A program made the translations under genes and the position numbers. From the NCBI GenBank assembly GCA_023853785.1, contig JAJIRX010000746.1:19638-83637 (forward strand): a stretch of 64,000 nucleotides of DNA, in the 5' to 3' direction. Of this stretch, positions 11,198 through 24,290 are shown one piece after another. The DNA comes from Psilocybe azurescens (lineage: Eukaryota; Basidiomycota; Agaricomycetes; Agaricales; Agrocybaceae). The notes below the pieces were generated by a model. It ran no database searches. It saw only the letters and a program-made list of their open reading frames with translations, and was not told the DNA's origin. Within the stretch, counting starts at the first letter, position 1. The number at the start of each line of letters is the position of its first letter.

Positions 11198-14100
11198 TCA
11201 CTGCGCACGAATCTGCACACTAAACGCCCTCTCAAGCTTAATCCCAATGTTCACATCCAATACCTTCGTTTCTGCATCCCAGGTAACACTCTTCCCTCCC
11301 ACACTCTTCCCATCAACCTTCACTTGCCCCTCAGCAGGCATCTCACCCACCCCAAGGAACCGCACCCTCTTCACACTAACCCCTGTCTCGAACCCAAAAC
11401 TACCTGTAACATCTAACGTACCCCCGCTGAATGCCATCTTCACTTGAGTCGTCGCACTCGAAGGCGGCGAGAGAGTCTCCCCATCATCGATATATAGCCT
11501 CCCGCTCGCCTGACCACTGTGCGCATCAGGCGCTACGACGAACTCGAAATCCTGCTTTCTCAGCTCCGTCGTCGTCATCGAACTCTGCACTCTCAAAGGC
11601 AACACGGCTCCTCCCTTGATATACACAGGAATCGTCGTGAAATTCACATTCTGCAGGGTTTCGGTGCCTCCAGTGCCTTGGATAGGCGCGAGGGTGAGGA
11701 AGTCGTAGAATGTATCGTGAGGGAGGTAGATAGAAACGGACGTTGCGTCTTGGTCTGTCACAGGTGATACCAGAACAGAATCGCCGAAGAAGAATTGGAG
11801 GTCGATGGGGAATGTACTGGGGTCCTTTGGGTATTTGAACCAGAGGGGTTGGAGAACGGGTGTGCCATCGGTGTGCGCCTGGTGGAATGCGGTATAGATA
11901 TAATCGAGGAGTCGGTATCTTGTGAAGCGGAATACAAGTAATTAGATCATGGAGATGTAGAGAATGGAAAAACAGAGAGAGGAACACATACCGGATGTCA
12001 AGAGCATTTCTGGCTGCCTGTGCGACACTCGGCCAGGTATAGAACTCCTGACTAATAGACGTATCTGAGTTGTGCTAAAAATAGATAAGACAGGCGCCCA
12101 ATGGCCGAATAGAGAAAAGAAGAAAACCTACATTGCGCATGAAAGGATAGAACGCACCCAGCATCGCCCATCTCGCACACAGGTTCTCCGTTGTATCTTC
12201 GGCTAAAGAATAAAAACAATTCAGAGGATACACACAACACCTAAAAATCTACGACACATACCATACCCACAAATATCAGCCCCAACCATTGGCACCTGAT
12301 ACACACCCGCAAAGCCCAGCACACCCGCAATGGACGCCCGATAATGATCCCACTGGCTGAAATTATCACCGAGCCACTTCCCCACATGCGCACCGGCACC
12401 AGCGAACGTTGATCGGGTGATGACAAGAGTTTTCTTAGTGGGCCGACGGGAGAGCATGGCATGCTGGGTTGCGGAGGACATGAGGGTGCCGTAGAGGTTG
12501 TGTGTGTCATATTCGGAGAGGTTGTTGAAGTGCTTGATATTCGTCTGGGTGCAGATGGACGTGTGTATGAGTGCATAGTAAATATTAGAAAGCTGGATAC
12601 TATGCTCACGAATGCTGTTTTGCTGGACAACGCACCCGCAGCGTTGTTAATCGCATACGGCGGGTTCAACAAATCGTCATCGTCGTCCCTTCTTCCTAGC
12701 GCCTGTTCGCTTGAGTTGACAAAAATAGGCGTATTAGGGTCCGGTGGAGGGTTCGTCCTCGGAGGAGGGATGTTCATTTGTATCGCTTGCTGATAGGGAT
12801 CGTCGCAGGGCAAATTGCAAAACTATAAGCCCATAGTAAGTAAGAGAAAGAACGTCTGAGAGTAAGCAGTTCTATGGGAAGAAAAACGTCGGAAGGAAGA
12901 GGAACCCGAAGGAGGGGTCGGTAGAGAAACCGAGTAACGCACGTTAGATGGCTCGTTCATGTCAATCCACGCCCCGTCAATGTCAAGCCCGGTGACAGGG
13001 CTGTAAAAGCTAGCGAACTCGCTCGTCCAGTATCTGCAAAACAAATGTTTAAATTACACCCAATATTATAGATAAAATCATATCTCCGTACTGTTGAGCG
13101 TTAGGGTGGAACCAATCTATATGATATCAAACAAGTTCAGCCATAGCAATATGGGGCGGGGACTTATAGGCCATGACAGAGAATCGGGAAACATACCGGG
13201 GAAGACTGTAACGCCTGCGTATCACATTGTATATGCGTTAGACTAACAAACTGTCTAATAGAAAGAATGAAGAATAGCCCACCTGGCCATACAACACCCA
13301 AGCTCTCACTCCCATTCGGCGCTTTGAGCCATACATCAAGCATCTTTCCATTGTTATAAGGCGCGTACGTGTCGCCGGGGAGGTAAGCCACAGCCGGGTC
13401 CGTCATGAGCACTAGAGTAGACAGTTGGCAGTACAAGTCATGTTAGCGACCACCAACTTGGCAAAGAATGAACGTGACGACAGAGATAGAACTCACCGAA
13501 CCGTTGCTCATGTGCATGCAGGTAATCCACAATCTCTCGCATGCGAGAAAGCGGGAAGTAGTCTGGGTCGACTGTGAATATTCTGCGTTGGAACATGTAA
13601 TCTGCGTTATGTGGTAGTAGTCGCAGCAGCAGTAGGAATTGAAATATGAGCTGGCATCATATCCACGATATAAGAAATGCATACCGATGTCAGTCCACAT
13701 TGTCTCCAGCGGAATCTGCGCAGCAGCGTATCTCGTGATGACATTGGCGACATCAACGAAGTCTATAAACATATACCATTGTAAGTCACTAAACACACAC
13801 TGAACCAGAAAGAAACCCACTTTGATACCCAAACCGACATTGATGCAGCCCAAATGACCAATACGGGACCTCCGCAGGCACACCCACAACCTCTGCATAC
13901 TGTCTCGCGACAGCGGTTGGATCGCTCTCGCTCCCAGCCAAGAAGTAGAAGTCCAATACCCCACCTATAGCGTTGTACTCCAAGGCCAGGCCCCCATTTG
14001 GATCACTGCTATTCCCATTCCCACCAGTGAGCTTGACGTCCATCCCGTTCGAATTAAGCAAGAACACGCCATGCGTGCCCGACGTCCGATGCTCGAAATA

Positions 14101-14765
14101 CACGGGGTGGTTCCCGTACAAATTCGTCCCTGTCGGTACCCCATACGCGTCTCGCGACCACAGCGTCAGCGTCGTGTTGTCCGTCGGGAGCCGGAACGTG
14201 TTCGTGTGCTCCCCGAGCCCGTAGATGTTCGCGTTCGCTGGGAGACTGGTTTTAACCCGCAAATATTGCGGCTCGAAGATCAGCGCGTGGCCGGTAGTGG
14301 AGAAGAGGACTTCGTTGTCGGAGGAACGGGAGACGGTGAATGAGAAGGGGAGGAGGTGTAGCTGAATTGGATGGCGGATGATTTGGACGATGTGCTAGGA
14401 GAGCTTGAAGGGCGGGGAGAATAGATTCGGGGACTTCGTAGCGGGTGCTAGATGGGTCCGTAATTTTGACGTGTAGTCTGTCGGCTGGAGAAATACTTTT
14501 AAGGGCAATGTGACTGTGTTGATTATGCATAGTAGGACGCACATGTTTCGTATGTTACTTCCAGAGATAGCTTCTTAACGTCGTTCCCAAATACATTGCA
14601 AGGGCTTCCTGCTAGTGTAAGATCCGCGCTCAGACCATCATGGCGGACTTTCACGTTGGACGCAGAGTACCCTGGACATGCTTCCAGGATGCTGGGATTG
14701 ACAAAGGTGGCGAATACATATGTCGGGAGGAGGCCGGCCACAAGAAAGGACCATCTGCGTATCAT
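11198..14765 (-). CDS. Secreted GH31 alpha-glucosidase
   Basis: Predicted to release glucose from non-reducing ends of maltose, malto-oligosaccharides and starch outside the cell. The start [19 protein letters not shown] is a signal peptide. The N-terminal domain carries [15 protein letters not shown] and the family FGYQ and [10 protein letters not shown] words. The catalytic nucleophile Asp is in [12 protein letters not shown] and the acid/base Asp in [27 protein letters not shown] and FYPFMRNHN also match. C-terminal beta-sandwich parts run to the stop at 11198. There are about 14 short introns. An acidic insert ([10 protein letters not shown]) follows the nucleophile domain. Two frame breaks in the N-terminal domain, at G4 14347-14350 and G4 14414-14417, are each repaired by one base, giving [15 protein letters not shown] and VPESILPRPSSSP. 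The rest is continuous. Alpha-xylosidase specificity is less likely given the close match to maltase-type words. Confidence 0.9.
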
Positions 14766-15373
14766 GCTATAGCTGTTGTCTATAGGTAAGTTGGCGACGG
14801 GAAAGGATACAACCTGAAATTTGAAAGCTAATGCCGTACGCCACTATTCGTCTTATAGTCCGGATAACTGTATGTTCATGCTAGAAGCAGGTGACTTGAA
14901 GCGACGTGGTTCTGTATTCTGTAGCTTCGCGCATCAAGCTTCCTATTATGTATGCTTAACGAGAGTGATCAAAGGGACGAAGATGAGAAACGGAGTTTTT
15001 GTCCGACCCGCTGAACATAAGAAAGTCCATCGTCCACGTGGTTTAACTCCTGTCTGCAACAATCTGCCGTCTCCGTCCCGTATATCAGTCCTGCAGTACC
15101 ATTTAATCCAACTCACTCCAGGAAAGGCGGGAGCGCTGTCAAAGGCTGGACCGCACGAACAATTCGGGATGATATCATCCACTCAGTTTTCCAACGCTTC
15201 TCTACAGGTTATTTTGGTTCTTCTACTTGGAATATCTCTCGCCATATGCTCCTGTCAATGACCCTACGACCGTATGCTCATTATTATACTAATAGCTCCT
15301 CACCGGGCCACATTGCTCACTCGTCATCGGATCGCGAACCGCCTTCCCAGAGGGCCTTCTCTTAGCCAATTGA
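14766..15373. other. Upstream region of the glucosidase gene
   Basis: 608 bases between the glucosidase start and the 3' end of the DUF6593 gene. It must hold the glucosidase promoter. No clear TATA box or operator was identified, and the plus-strand open stretch 14821-15261 shows no known motif. Confidence 0.4.
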
Positions 15374-16100
15374 TTAGGCAGTCGCAGCCGCAGTCGTAGT
15401 CGCCACAGCTATTTCCTGCTCTTTGCGGAACCTCTCCATGTATACGAAGGTGACAACAATCAGATCGATCATATGTTCGTCCAAGTCTTCTCCAAATATC
15501 TCCAGGAAAGCTGGACGAGCATGATGTAAGAACCCTCTGCGCTTTTGATGGAAGTTTGCGATTGGAGTGTTGCTCGAGTCGTTGACGAACAGCTGGTGCA
15601 ACTCTTGTGAGCCTATCTAATTACATGAAGTTAGAACACTTGCACTCACTTTGCATTTATCTGATTCCATCTTCCACACGTATTCGATCCCGTTGTGCCC
15701 AGTGAATATATGGTTCCTGCAATACCAAATCGTATCACAGCGTCTCTCAGAATTTTCCTCTTGCCTACCTTCCATAGACATTAAACCCCTTCCTACTGAA
15801 AAATTCGTCCGCCGACTTCTCCTCCCCACCATACCTAATCCTTGCCGCATGAAAGGTGTGGTACTCAATCTCCGCCAACAGTCCAAATGAGTCCTTCAAC
15901 GATGCTTCAGTGCCCACGCCGTTCGAGCTCTGTGATTGGAGGGATGGAATCGCCCGTAGTATTTTGGTAAACTGAGCCGTTTTCCAAGATGAGGGAGCCT
16001 CGGTTTTGTATAGACTGTACCCCTCTTCTGTTGTGTATACAGCCTGCCATGGCTTGTCGGAGGAAAGGTACAGTTTCTTGGAGTTGGAATTCGAAGGCAT
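15374..16100 (-). CDS. DUF6593-family protein
   Basis: Three-exon gene with no frame break. Exon 1 (MPSNSNSKKLYLSSDKPWQ to FNVYG) has the typical beta-rich opening in which a YLSSD...P strand is followed by LYKTEAPS and, later, IEYHTFHAARIRYGG. Exon 2 carries NGIEYVWK and exon 3 GFLHHARPAFLEIFGEDLDE followed by DLIVVTFVYMERFRKEQE, the most conserved word of the family. The tail is Ala/Thr-rich. Length (about 210 residues) fits the family. DUF6593 proteins are abundant in mushrooms and have no known function. The same C-terminal word reappears at the end of the NCA2 gene at 35 kb. Confidence 0.8.
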
Positions 16101-18987
16101 GGTGTGGTATTCGTGGTTGGTACCCTTTATTATATGCTAATGGATAGGGAGACTCGTGCACAGCATAGTTCTAACTTGGTTACGCTTGTGATAGCTATCA
16201 CTCCAAGATTCGGAAGCACCACAGCTCTCTGCTGCGTCTGGAGTACTGTACTTGGGGCGTTGGCGCATCTACTCCGAGTCCATCTCCGTTTCCGGGAAAC
16301 TGTATCGGTTCTATCTCTACTCCGTCGTCAGCAGGATCCTTGTATTGGCACCAAGCGCTGATCGGCGGCTGTGTCGTATCCCTCCGAATCTCTGCAGCGT
16401 TCAGTCACATGTCCTGTGTATTTGAAGCCTATCATCACGACAGCTGAACATGAGCCTTTCATCTCGAATAATTTCAGATTATATTTCTATCTCTGCGCCT
16501 GATCTCGTGCAGTCTAATGAACCAGACATGACAACAGGATATGCTCTGCAACGATTCTAAAATCTCCAGCTTCTCACCTGAAAGAGGTTCAGCCCCTTCT
16601 TCCCGAAAAATCTAGTGGGTCGAACGTCTTCTTATTACACCATTAAGCACCAGGTATCGTCCAGTCCTCGGCTTAGCGGCCACCGCTATGCGTGGCGTAA
16701 CAAGTCTTTTCTCATTCCGTGAATTCATTAATTCTTTCTTTCAAAGTAGCAACGACACTGTTTTTTCTGATTAACTTCTTGGATACCACGATACTACCAA
16801 CCGTCGCAACGTACCTTTGTGTTCGTAAAATTCTTGATTTTGTTGGCGCGTTGGTCAGCAATTCGCTGGCGGAAAACGCGTCGCGTCTTCTGTTATGTGC
16901 ACCCGAATGAAGGAAGGTGCATTTAATATTCGTCCCAGTGTGTCTACAGAGATAATGCATTGAATATATGCAAGAGCTACTTCTAAAAATGCGAATACCG
17001 CACTAACCGCTCTTCTCCTTGATATCCTAAACTCGCATAAGGTATTACCACAATTGATATTCCACCCCTCTGTGTCAGAGCAGTGACTTTCCGGCCCCCA
17101 TCGGTGCAATAACGCAGAGATCCCCACTTCGAGAAATGACATAATTGGTGGCTTCAATTTGATAGTCCCGAAGGCTCTGACCTTCTTTCAGGATGCCCTT
17201 GGACAATACAAGAATGTTTCATTAAGCAGCCAATATGTTCTTCATTGCGGACAGGGAGCAAATTTTTCGAAGGCAAACGGCTTCTGCCTAGGGCATCCGG
17301 GGTTGTTTAGTTTGAAAGGTTGAAAAGACGGTGTAGGAGGCTTTGACTTCGACGAAACCGTATACCGCCGATTCTCTCCCGCACGGATACGTGCTATCGT
17401 GGCCATGGTCTCTACTTGTGGTCTGATTCCATGTATGAAACCTCTCTGTCTGGCTCTGGGTGCTTACTATTTTCATACTGAACATATGCATTCATTACAG
17501 TGTTCGTCACTGTCACTTTCACGCCATCTATACCCACAATTGCAAAAAAACTCCATTCTATAGGCCCAGTGAGCACGCGATGGGTCACAAAATCTCAACA
17601 TTAACCTCAGTCTAGTTTGGCAGTAACCCTCAGCATTTGCAGCCTCAGTGGGAGGCCTGATTGGCGGATCGTAGTCAACTTTCTGTACGTAGCAGCGCAT
17701 TGTCCAAATGAACGTTAGATTTCTAACGCGTCCAACAGACGGTATAAGAGCGACGTACACATTCTGCTTACCCATTCTTGTATTAGGGTCTATCGGGGTC
17801 TCCACGGTCTTCTATTTCTTTCAGGCCTTTGGTGCCTCCCCGGCTTAGTTCTGGGATCAGGTGTCATTGAAGATGTATACAAGCTAGAAGAATGAAGAGG
17901 AGACATCTTTGCAGTACATCTTATTCGCGTCATTATTTTTGTACTGTGCCAAGTATCTATTCCCCTTTAGTCATGACCTCATAGCCCAGCTATCGCTCCT
18001 CTTATCGGAGGTAAGCTTCCAGAGCGGCGCACGTTCTTCAGACTATTGTTTATTGACGCTCTGTGGAAAGGCTGGACAATTCACTATTATTCTTAGAGAA
18101 TGATGCAGCGGGCTTTAGGCGCTATAGGCCTCATAGCTTTTTTTAGTCATGTATCTATTCTCCCCTAAACGAGTCAACCAGGAACTCGGGGAATCGACAA
18201 GATACTCAAAGAATGAGTGGGATTCAAATGTATAACCCTTCTGCGACCTATAATGTTACTTCGCAGTCCAGACCTTTTCTTAATCGTAAGTTTATGCATA
18301 ACTACAATCGCGATTCTCACTAGTCTGATCCCCACATTGGCAGTCATTCATGTTATCTACTTCCCTGATGACTGTTTTACGTTTGTCCTTTCTTCGATAT
18401 TGGAGTCATACTGATATTCAGAATGGAATAAAGTCCTGCTGGTGCCTTTAGTATATACCATTGTACTCCATCTTTCCCATTTACTCGACATTCGTGACCT
18501 AAAATTTCGCACAGGGTGTTCGATACAACATTGGCAGAATTCTGTTTTAGTCTTGATCAGCAGGGGCCCTGTCTTCATTACCGAATAACCGTTGGGATGC
18601 TGAGGCGTCCAATTTGGTGCTAGCTTGCATGGTCTGCCGTCAGTCAATGGCTCATATAGGCTACTGCCGATTCAATTGAAGCAGTTAATTGAAGGCGAAT
18701 GCATTAAGTTTCTAGAAAACGTGAGTCTCGTCTTCGACACAGTATCGGAAATGGTACGACTAAGCTCTGTATAGGACAAGCGAGTACATGAGATTGAAAA
18801 GTACCCAAGTTCAAATATCCAAAAATCACGTATTACAAAGTACAGACAGCTTAAACATTTCCAAAAATACATATCGTACATTAAATAAATATCCAGAGAA
18901 AAGTCAAAACATAAGGACAACGGCCGCAAGAACATCGTAGTCACTTCCAACGCAGCAACTTAGCAAACACACCTTCAAGCATGCAGC
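16101..18987. other. 2.9-kb region with only weak open frames
   Basis: The best candidate is a minus-strand open frame at 17473-17805 (110 residues, METPIDPNTRMGKQNVYVAL...) ending in a Cys-rich stretch, FFCNCGYRWRESDSDEHCNE. A second minus-strand frame, 18357-18647, is also Cys-containing. Neither matches a family I know and no splice structure links them, so they are not called as genes. Confidence 0.3.
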
Positions 18988-20611
18988 CTACGACTTGCCA
19001 GTGAAAGCGTGCTCGACACTCTTTTCTGCATTGTTAATCGTAACCGACGCATGATGACTGAGGGTTTCCTCTCCCTCCTGAGCATGTGGTTGCAGCTCCT
19101 CCTGCTGTACGCCGCGAAATTTGAGAGCATAATCTCTACACGCCTCCCGGCTCTTCTTCAACTCCTCATCCCCATGATCCAGCGCAAAGATCCTAAAGCT
19201 AGGGAAATTGTACTCCAGAAGATGTTGCAAAGCGGGGAGCATCCCTTTATCAGGAGCGTAGGTCCCCGAGTTATTATCGATCACCAGCTCCCAGTGCACC
19301 TGGTCGTCCTGGACATCGTCCGAGAAGCGATCCCACCCTCCCTCCGGACGCGGGTGGAATTCTCCGCTATAGCGCACCGTCTCAGCGCAGTTCGAGTGCA
19401 GCGCATGTTTACTCGCAAAGTCAACGAAGAAAGCGGCACCCGTCTCCGAGAACCGGAACGAGTCGTCCTCGGAGGAGATGATGTATGTGTACACGGCTGG
19501 CTTCACGCGGTGGGACTGGGGTGCGTTTGCACCTGGGCGGCTCGCGCCTCCGTGCAGGAGTTGTATAATCCCGGCGTCGTCGTCTATAACGCCGAAGCCG
19601 TTCCCCGCAGTGCGCGCGTACAGCATGCGGTGGCCGGCCTGGATCCCACTGCGCACGGCAACGCTGGTAGGTCCCTGGAAGATGCTCTGCGCGGCTTTGT
19701 AGTCCTTGTTCCAAGGTTGATGGACGTCTCCAAAGAAGAGGGGGATGCCTCTGAGATACATCTTCCATGTGGAGTAGAGACGTGCATCGCCATCTAGGTT
19801 GGTGAGCTTGCCCACTGTCGGTGAATAATGGCGCGAGAAACGGATAGGCCCGTCGAAGAGGTAGGGATATTGGAATGGTTCTTCATCGGCGGCTGGTTTG
19901 CTGTCAATCTGACGAAATGCAGGGTGAGTGTGAAACATCAACAAAAACCTGCAATATAAGTGAACCATTTACTTTGACCCAAAATTCCCCTCTCGAACGC
20001 CTGAAAAGTGGCCCAGTAATCTCAAGCTCCTTCGCACCTCCGTTGACACTCGTCTTCGTCTTGCCAATATAATCATCAGTCATCGAGCCCTCGTCCTTGT
20101 CCATGACCTTAATCTCCAAGTCGGCAATAGCTGGAACATTCTTCACGCGCCATACCTCGTTCCATACAGGCGCCAGGGTGTTCTGCTTGACTGTAGACCT
20201 AGACAGCACAGTGGAACGTCATAAGAACGCTCAGCAAAGGCAAGAAAGAGGCAAAACGGACGCACACGAATGACATCTTATCGTCCAGCTTGGCGATGAA
20301 ATACGGATCGGCAGATCCCACCATATCCATCTTGGGAAGCCCCGAGGCACCAATAAACTGCACACAAAGATCCACGCAGTCACTATTAGTTCTCCTCCAA
20401 GTTTCTAATAGCCCACAGCATAACAGAAACCTAACAAATGATTCACCTGGATCTGCAAATCCACATACGGAATTGCCAGGCCATGCTCAGCCATCTTCTT
20501 CGTCAGCGTTTCCTTCTTGCTCTGCGCGCCGTCTTTCACATTATGCACCGCCGTGCCAATCTTCTCCACCATCTGCGTGACGCTGAGAGGGTTGCGTAGT
20601 CCGCCTGGCAT
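18988..20611 (-). CDS. C2-domain protein with conserved fungal C-terminal region
   Basis: Begins MPGGLRNPLSVTQMVEKIG, followed by a C2 domain. The C2 landmarks are GASGLPKMDMVGSADPYFIA, TLAPVWNEVWRVKN and LEIKVMDKDEGSMTDDYIG, with Asp residues in the positions that usually hold calcium. After the C2 domain, PYLFDGPIRFSRHYSPTVGK starts a 300-residue region found, as I recall, in other basidiomycete C2 proteins; it contains FFGDVHQPWNKDYKAAQSIF and many charged residues. Four exons are separated by short introns (near 20447, 20260 and 19970), and I found no frame break. The C2 domain suggests binding to acidic phospholipid membranes. The C-terminal domain has no function known to me. The long plus-strand open frame across 19009-19797 is its shadow. 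Confidence 0.8.
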
Positions 20612-21820
20612 CGTTGGGTGTCGCTGGAGTATTAAGTCTGACGGTGGTTTGGAGTAGAGGTGATGAAGCTCCGTATTTATAGACAGCCCCTGTCGTCACA
20701 GTCCATTTTGAGTGTCGACAGATAATAGTCCATTTTATCGTCCGGTTGCGGGTAGTTGCCGGGATATGCGGATTAATGGACGATTCGCACTACGAGTAGC
20801 TTAGACTGATCTCGGCGCATGAGTAAGGACGAACACAAGGCGTATAAGAGATTCCAAGAAACCAGAGCAATCATCTCAAGCTCCGCCGAACGAAAGCAAA
20901 ACTGATACAAATCATCGGAGATAAAGACACAGGTCAGAGTATAGAATGAATAGGTAATAGGTATCGCATGAAATAATAACTAAGTAAAAGTAAAAGAAAG
21001 TGTTCGGGGCGGATTAACGTTATAAGAAACATGTCAGGCAACGCCGCATGGGCCGAGGCAAGAGAAGAGAAGAAAAAGAAAAACTCGAGAAGATGTTTCG
21101 TAAATCACAGAGGAAAACGACTTGAAGCACAGGTCGAAACTGAGAGAAAAATATATAGCTACAGCAGGGGTAAGGTAAAGAAAACTGTAAAGAAATAGAA
21201 CCAGCAAACGGACTCAGAAATGAATGAAGATTGCAAGTAAGCACTCATTGAAGAAAAAACTCGTGTTTGCCGAAGAGATCGGAAATTGATATCGCATCTT
21301 GAAGGACACGACAGATTCCAGAAAAAGGCGAGAGGACAGGAAAAAGAAGTCGAAAGGGAGAAACTTCGTTCGTACATACGCGATGCTATCAGATAACGAT
21401 TAAATTCGTGTGATATATATGAGAAAGAAAAACAAAAAAGCCAGAAAAGAATGGAAAACCAGATATCCAACTCCCTGAATCTTGGGGGACCTTTCCACAA
21501 AACAAACGAACGATGAGTAGTACGTTAAACAAAAGTAGAGAGGATAGTAGGAATGAATGGGATGGATGATGGTGATGACATTCAATCCGACTAAAGAGAA
21601 GAGACGAAGCCTGCGGGAATGATGAGGAGAGAGAAAAAGGCAAAGGCTTCCTTGAGGATGAGGTGGTAGTGGTACATTCATTTTCTTCCTAGTGAAGGGC
21701 GGCGACAAACAGCTACACAGCGGGATGTAAAGCTGAAGCTTCAGAAGGAAAAAACATCAGCGAGCCATTCCATTCCAGACGTAAAAGCAAAGAAACAAAC
21801 CTGTATCGTGTACATCGCGG
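20612..21820. other. Purine-rich (plus strand) intergenic region
   Basis: 1.2 kb between the C2 gene start and the stop of the Ser/Pro-rich gene, both on the minus strand. From about 20940 to 21720 the plus strand is dominated by A and G (runs such as GAGAAAGAAAAAC), so the minus strand is CT-rich. That fits a fungal promoter/5' UTR of the C2 gene or a long 3' UTR. Open frames inside it are low-complexity artefacts. Confidence 0.45.
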
Positions 21821-24290
21821 TTAGGTTTGGTCGTGCTCCTTTCCGCAGGTCTGGATCGGCAGCGGCAGCGGCTCGAGCTCCGTCAAGTAACTGTAGCTCA
21901 ACGGAGACTCACAAAATCCAAACGGCGTCAAGGGCGACAGACATTGGTCTTGGTCTTCCTCCTCTAGCACATCATCGTCGCTCTGCGGCAGGGTTACTTG
22001 GCGCAGAGGCGAGCGGGGCGTAGGGCTCGCACCGCTGCCGAACTGGGCAGCGGCAGCGGCTGTCGGCAGCGAACCCGTCCGGCTGCTGCGGGCCGCAGCA
22101 TGATGGGAATTCCGCTTTGGTGATTCCTGCTGGCGATGGAAGACCATATTGGCGACTAGTTGAGCCATGCTCGTGATTTGGCCTTTGATGACAACGACGA
22201 CGACGATCTTCTAGGCGGGGAGCGTTGAGGAGACGGAGAACTAAGCGCACAACTCGGCGATACCGAAGTTGATGTTGAACTGGGACACGGAAAAGAAGCA
22301 GATCGACGGGGCAGAGCGCCGCAGCAGCGTCGACATCGACCGAAGGCTGCTGCAAAGAGACCTGGTGCACGGGGCCGTAGTCAGATTCAGGCTTTTTCTC
22401 GTCCAACCTCAGCTTCAACCTCAACAGCGCCGACAACTCGCGACACCGCTCCCGCTCCCAGCTCTCACTCTTCGCTGTCTTCAGCCTCATCTCATACAAC
22501 TTCTGCGCCTCCTCGCTCTGCCCCTCGGGGGCGAGCTCCGCGAGCGTCGCCGGGTCGAGGTCGAGGTTTTCCGGGGACGGTGAGCGCGGTGCCGGCGGGA
22601 AGAGATCACTCGCAAATGAGCCGTTGAGCCCGAGCCCGAGGCGCGACGAGGTGGGGCCCCAGATGAGCAGGCTCCCACGAGGTTGTGAGCTCGGCACGGT
22701 GATCGTTGGGTCCGGAACGTAGTTCTTCGATGCCAATTCCCTCGGTATCAGGTCGTCGTCGGTCTCTGCACCGGGGAGGCTGAGCCATTGCGTGCGCTGG
22801 GGTGGTACCCCCTGCGGCGACGGTTCAGCGGAGGCAGCGCTAGGTGTGGATGTGTCGGCGGCGGGGGCAGAAGGGTGAGAGGTTGCAGTGAAGGATCCGG
22901 GACATTGAAGACCGGATGAGTCGTCGTCTAGCGTGGGCAGCTCCTTCGAGCGGCGGCGAGATGGTGAGCATGGTAGTAACGCGTCGTCAAGCTCGTAAAA
23001 CGAGCTGAAAGAACGGGGATGAGCTGTCGATGATGTGGACGCTCCTCCTCCCCGTTCAGAGGGGGTACTAAATAATTCGGCTGAAAAATGGTCAATCGTT
23101 GAAAACGACGGACACAATGATAACGGAGACGGCGGTGGTGGATCTCCGATCTGCGGTGCAGATGGTGGTGATTGTGGTGGCTCATGCGGTGATGTGATGA
23201 TAGGATTGTACAAATGCTCGTAATGCGAAGGGTATTGTTCTAGGGGTGGTATAAGTCGGTTACAGGCGACTGCGTCGATGATGGTGATGCATGAGGGAAA
23301 TAAAGGTCGTCGTCAACATCGTCGAGGTACTCTTCCGAGTCTGTAAACTGGCGGAGATCTGAATCGGGATAAGGCGGCGATAACGATGACGTCGAAGAAG
23401 AAAGGACGCTTTCATCATCCAAGTCGGTGTCCACTGACTCTGGACTGGTCACCCATTCATGGCCAATATCCAGCAACGACGGGTACGGGCATCTTTCTGG
23501 ACTCGTTTCATCGTCATCAGAACGCATGGAAGCTCCGCGTTCCTTCTGGCCTAATTTCCGAGGCAGTTGCATGCTCGAGATATATATTTCGTGGTGAAGA
23601 GGGTCTTCGGATAGTGGGATGCTCTGCCAATCCTGGAAAAATGACAAGGGCGAGAGAGGGCCTCCTGCCGTAATAGGAGGGAGGTGGTCCATATAATCTG
23701 TGTCAGGATCGGCGGGGGCAGATCCTTAGTCAACATGGACTTCACTGCTGGTGGCAAGGTAGGAAGTTGTGGGTTGACCTCCACGTGGTCGTCATCGAGC
23801 AATGAAGAGTCCAGGGTGCCCTCATACTGGACGTAAGGGGCTGCGCCTCATTGAGATGTCGTTCGCTGCACACGAACAGCGTGACAAAGGGCTGGGATTG
23901 CTTTTTGACGCCAATTAGACCCATAAGTGGAAATGGAAGTGGAAGACGATGCATAGTCCGAAACGCCATAATGTTCATAAAAGAGTTCGTTTGGCCGTTC
24001 GTAACCCGAGAAACGGCCCTCCTGGGGATCCTCAAGCCAAGTCCCGATGCATTGCAAGAGGAGTTGGATGGGCGGCTTATTAGGGATATCGGAGGTAAGT
24101 CCATAGAATGGCCTATAGAGGTCATAGCAATACGCATACCTGTGGAGATTGGATAAAATGTGTTAGCCACGGTAAGGTCATGACGTTGAATGGAAAATGC
24201 AACGATATGGGATTGGAAGTCGACATCACTCACGTTGATGGTCACCCAGTCAGTATTCATCCATAATTCAAGAAAAAGATACAATCGCAT
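21821..24290 (-). CDS. Large Ser/Pro-rich protein of unknown function
   Basis: The reading frame from about 24155 down to 21821 encodes a structured N-terminal part (YAYCYDLYRPFYGLTSDIP, LLLQCIGTWLEDPQEGRFSG, RPNELFYEHYGVSDYASSS), then a long disordered region rich in Ser, Pro and acidic residues (SPESVDTDLDDESVLSSST, SPHEPPQSPPSAPQIGDPPP), a short helical stretch (SEEAQKLYEMRLKTAKSESW) and a tail with SDDDVLEEEDQDQCLSPLTP. A first exon starting at 24290 (MRLYLFLELWMNTDWVTI) is likely but its splice phase is not settled. Frame breaks at G5 23714-23718 and G4 23243-23246 are each resolved by one base, giving TKDLPPADPDTDYMDHLPP and VTDLYHPLEQYPSHYEHL. More breaks are probable between 22160 and 22330. 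I do not recognise the family; a regulatory or scaffold role would be guesswork. Confidence 0.55.

Noticed and set aside
14821..15261. 146-residue plus-strand open frame upstream of the glucosidase
   Set aside because: No motif, no homologous feel, and it covers the place where the glucosidase promoter must be.
19009..19797. 262-residue plus-strand open frame
   Set aside because: It lies exactly opposite the C2 protein coding exon, has no motif, and comes from codon bias of the true gene.
21159..21708. Three overlapping minus-strand open frames rich in Phe, Ser and Leu
   Set aside because: They are by-products of the CT-rich strand; no splice sites or family words.
22269..22583. Plus-strand open frame of 104 residues
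   Set aside because: It is opposite the Ser/Pro-rich gene; Arg/Leu-rich composition is typical of an antisense shadow.
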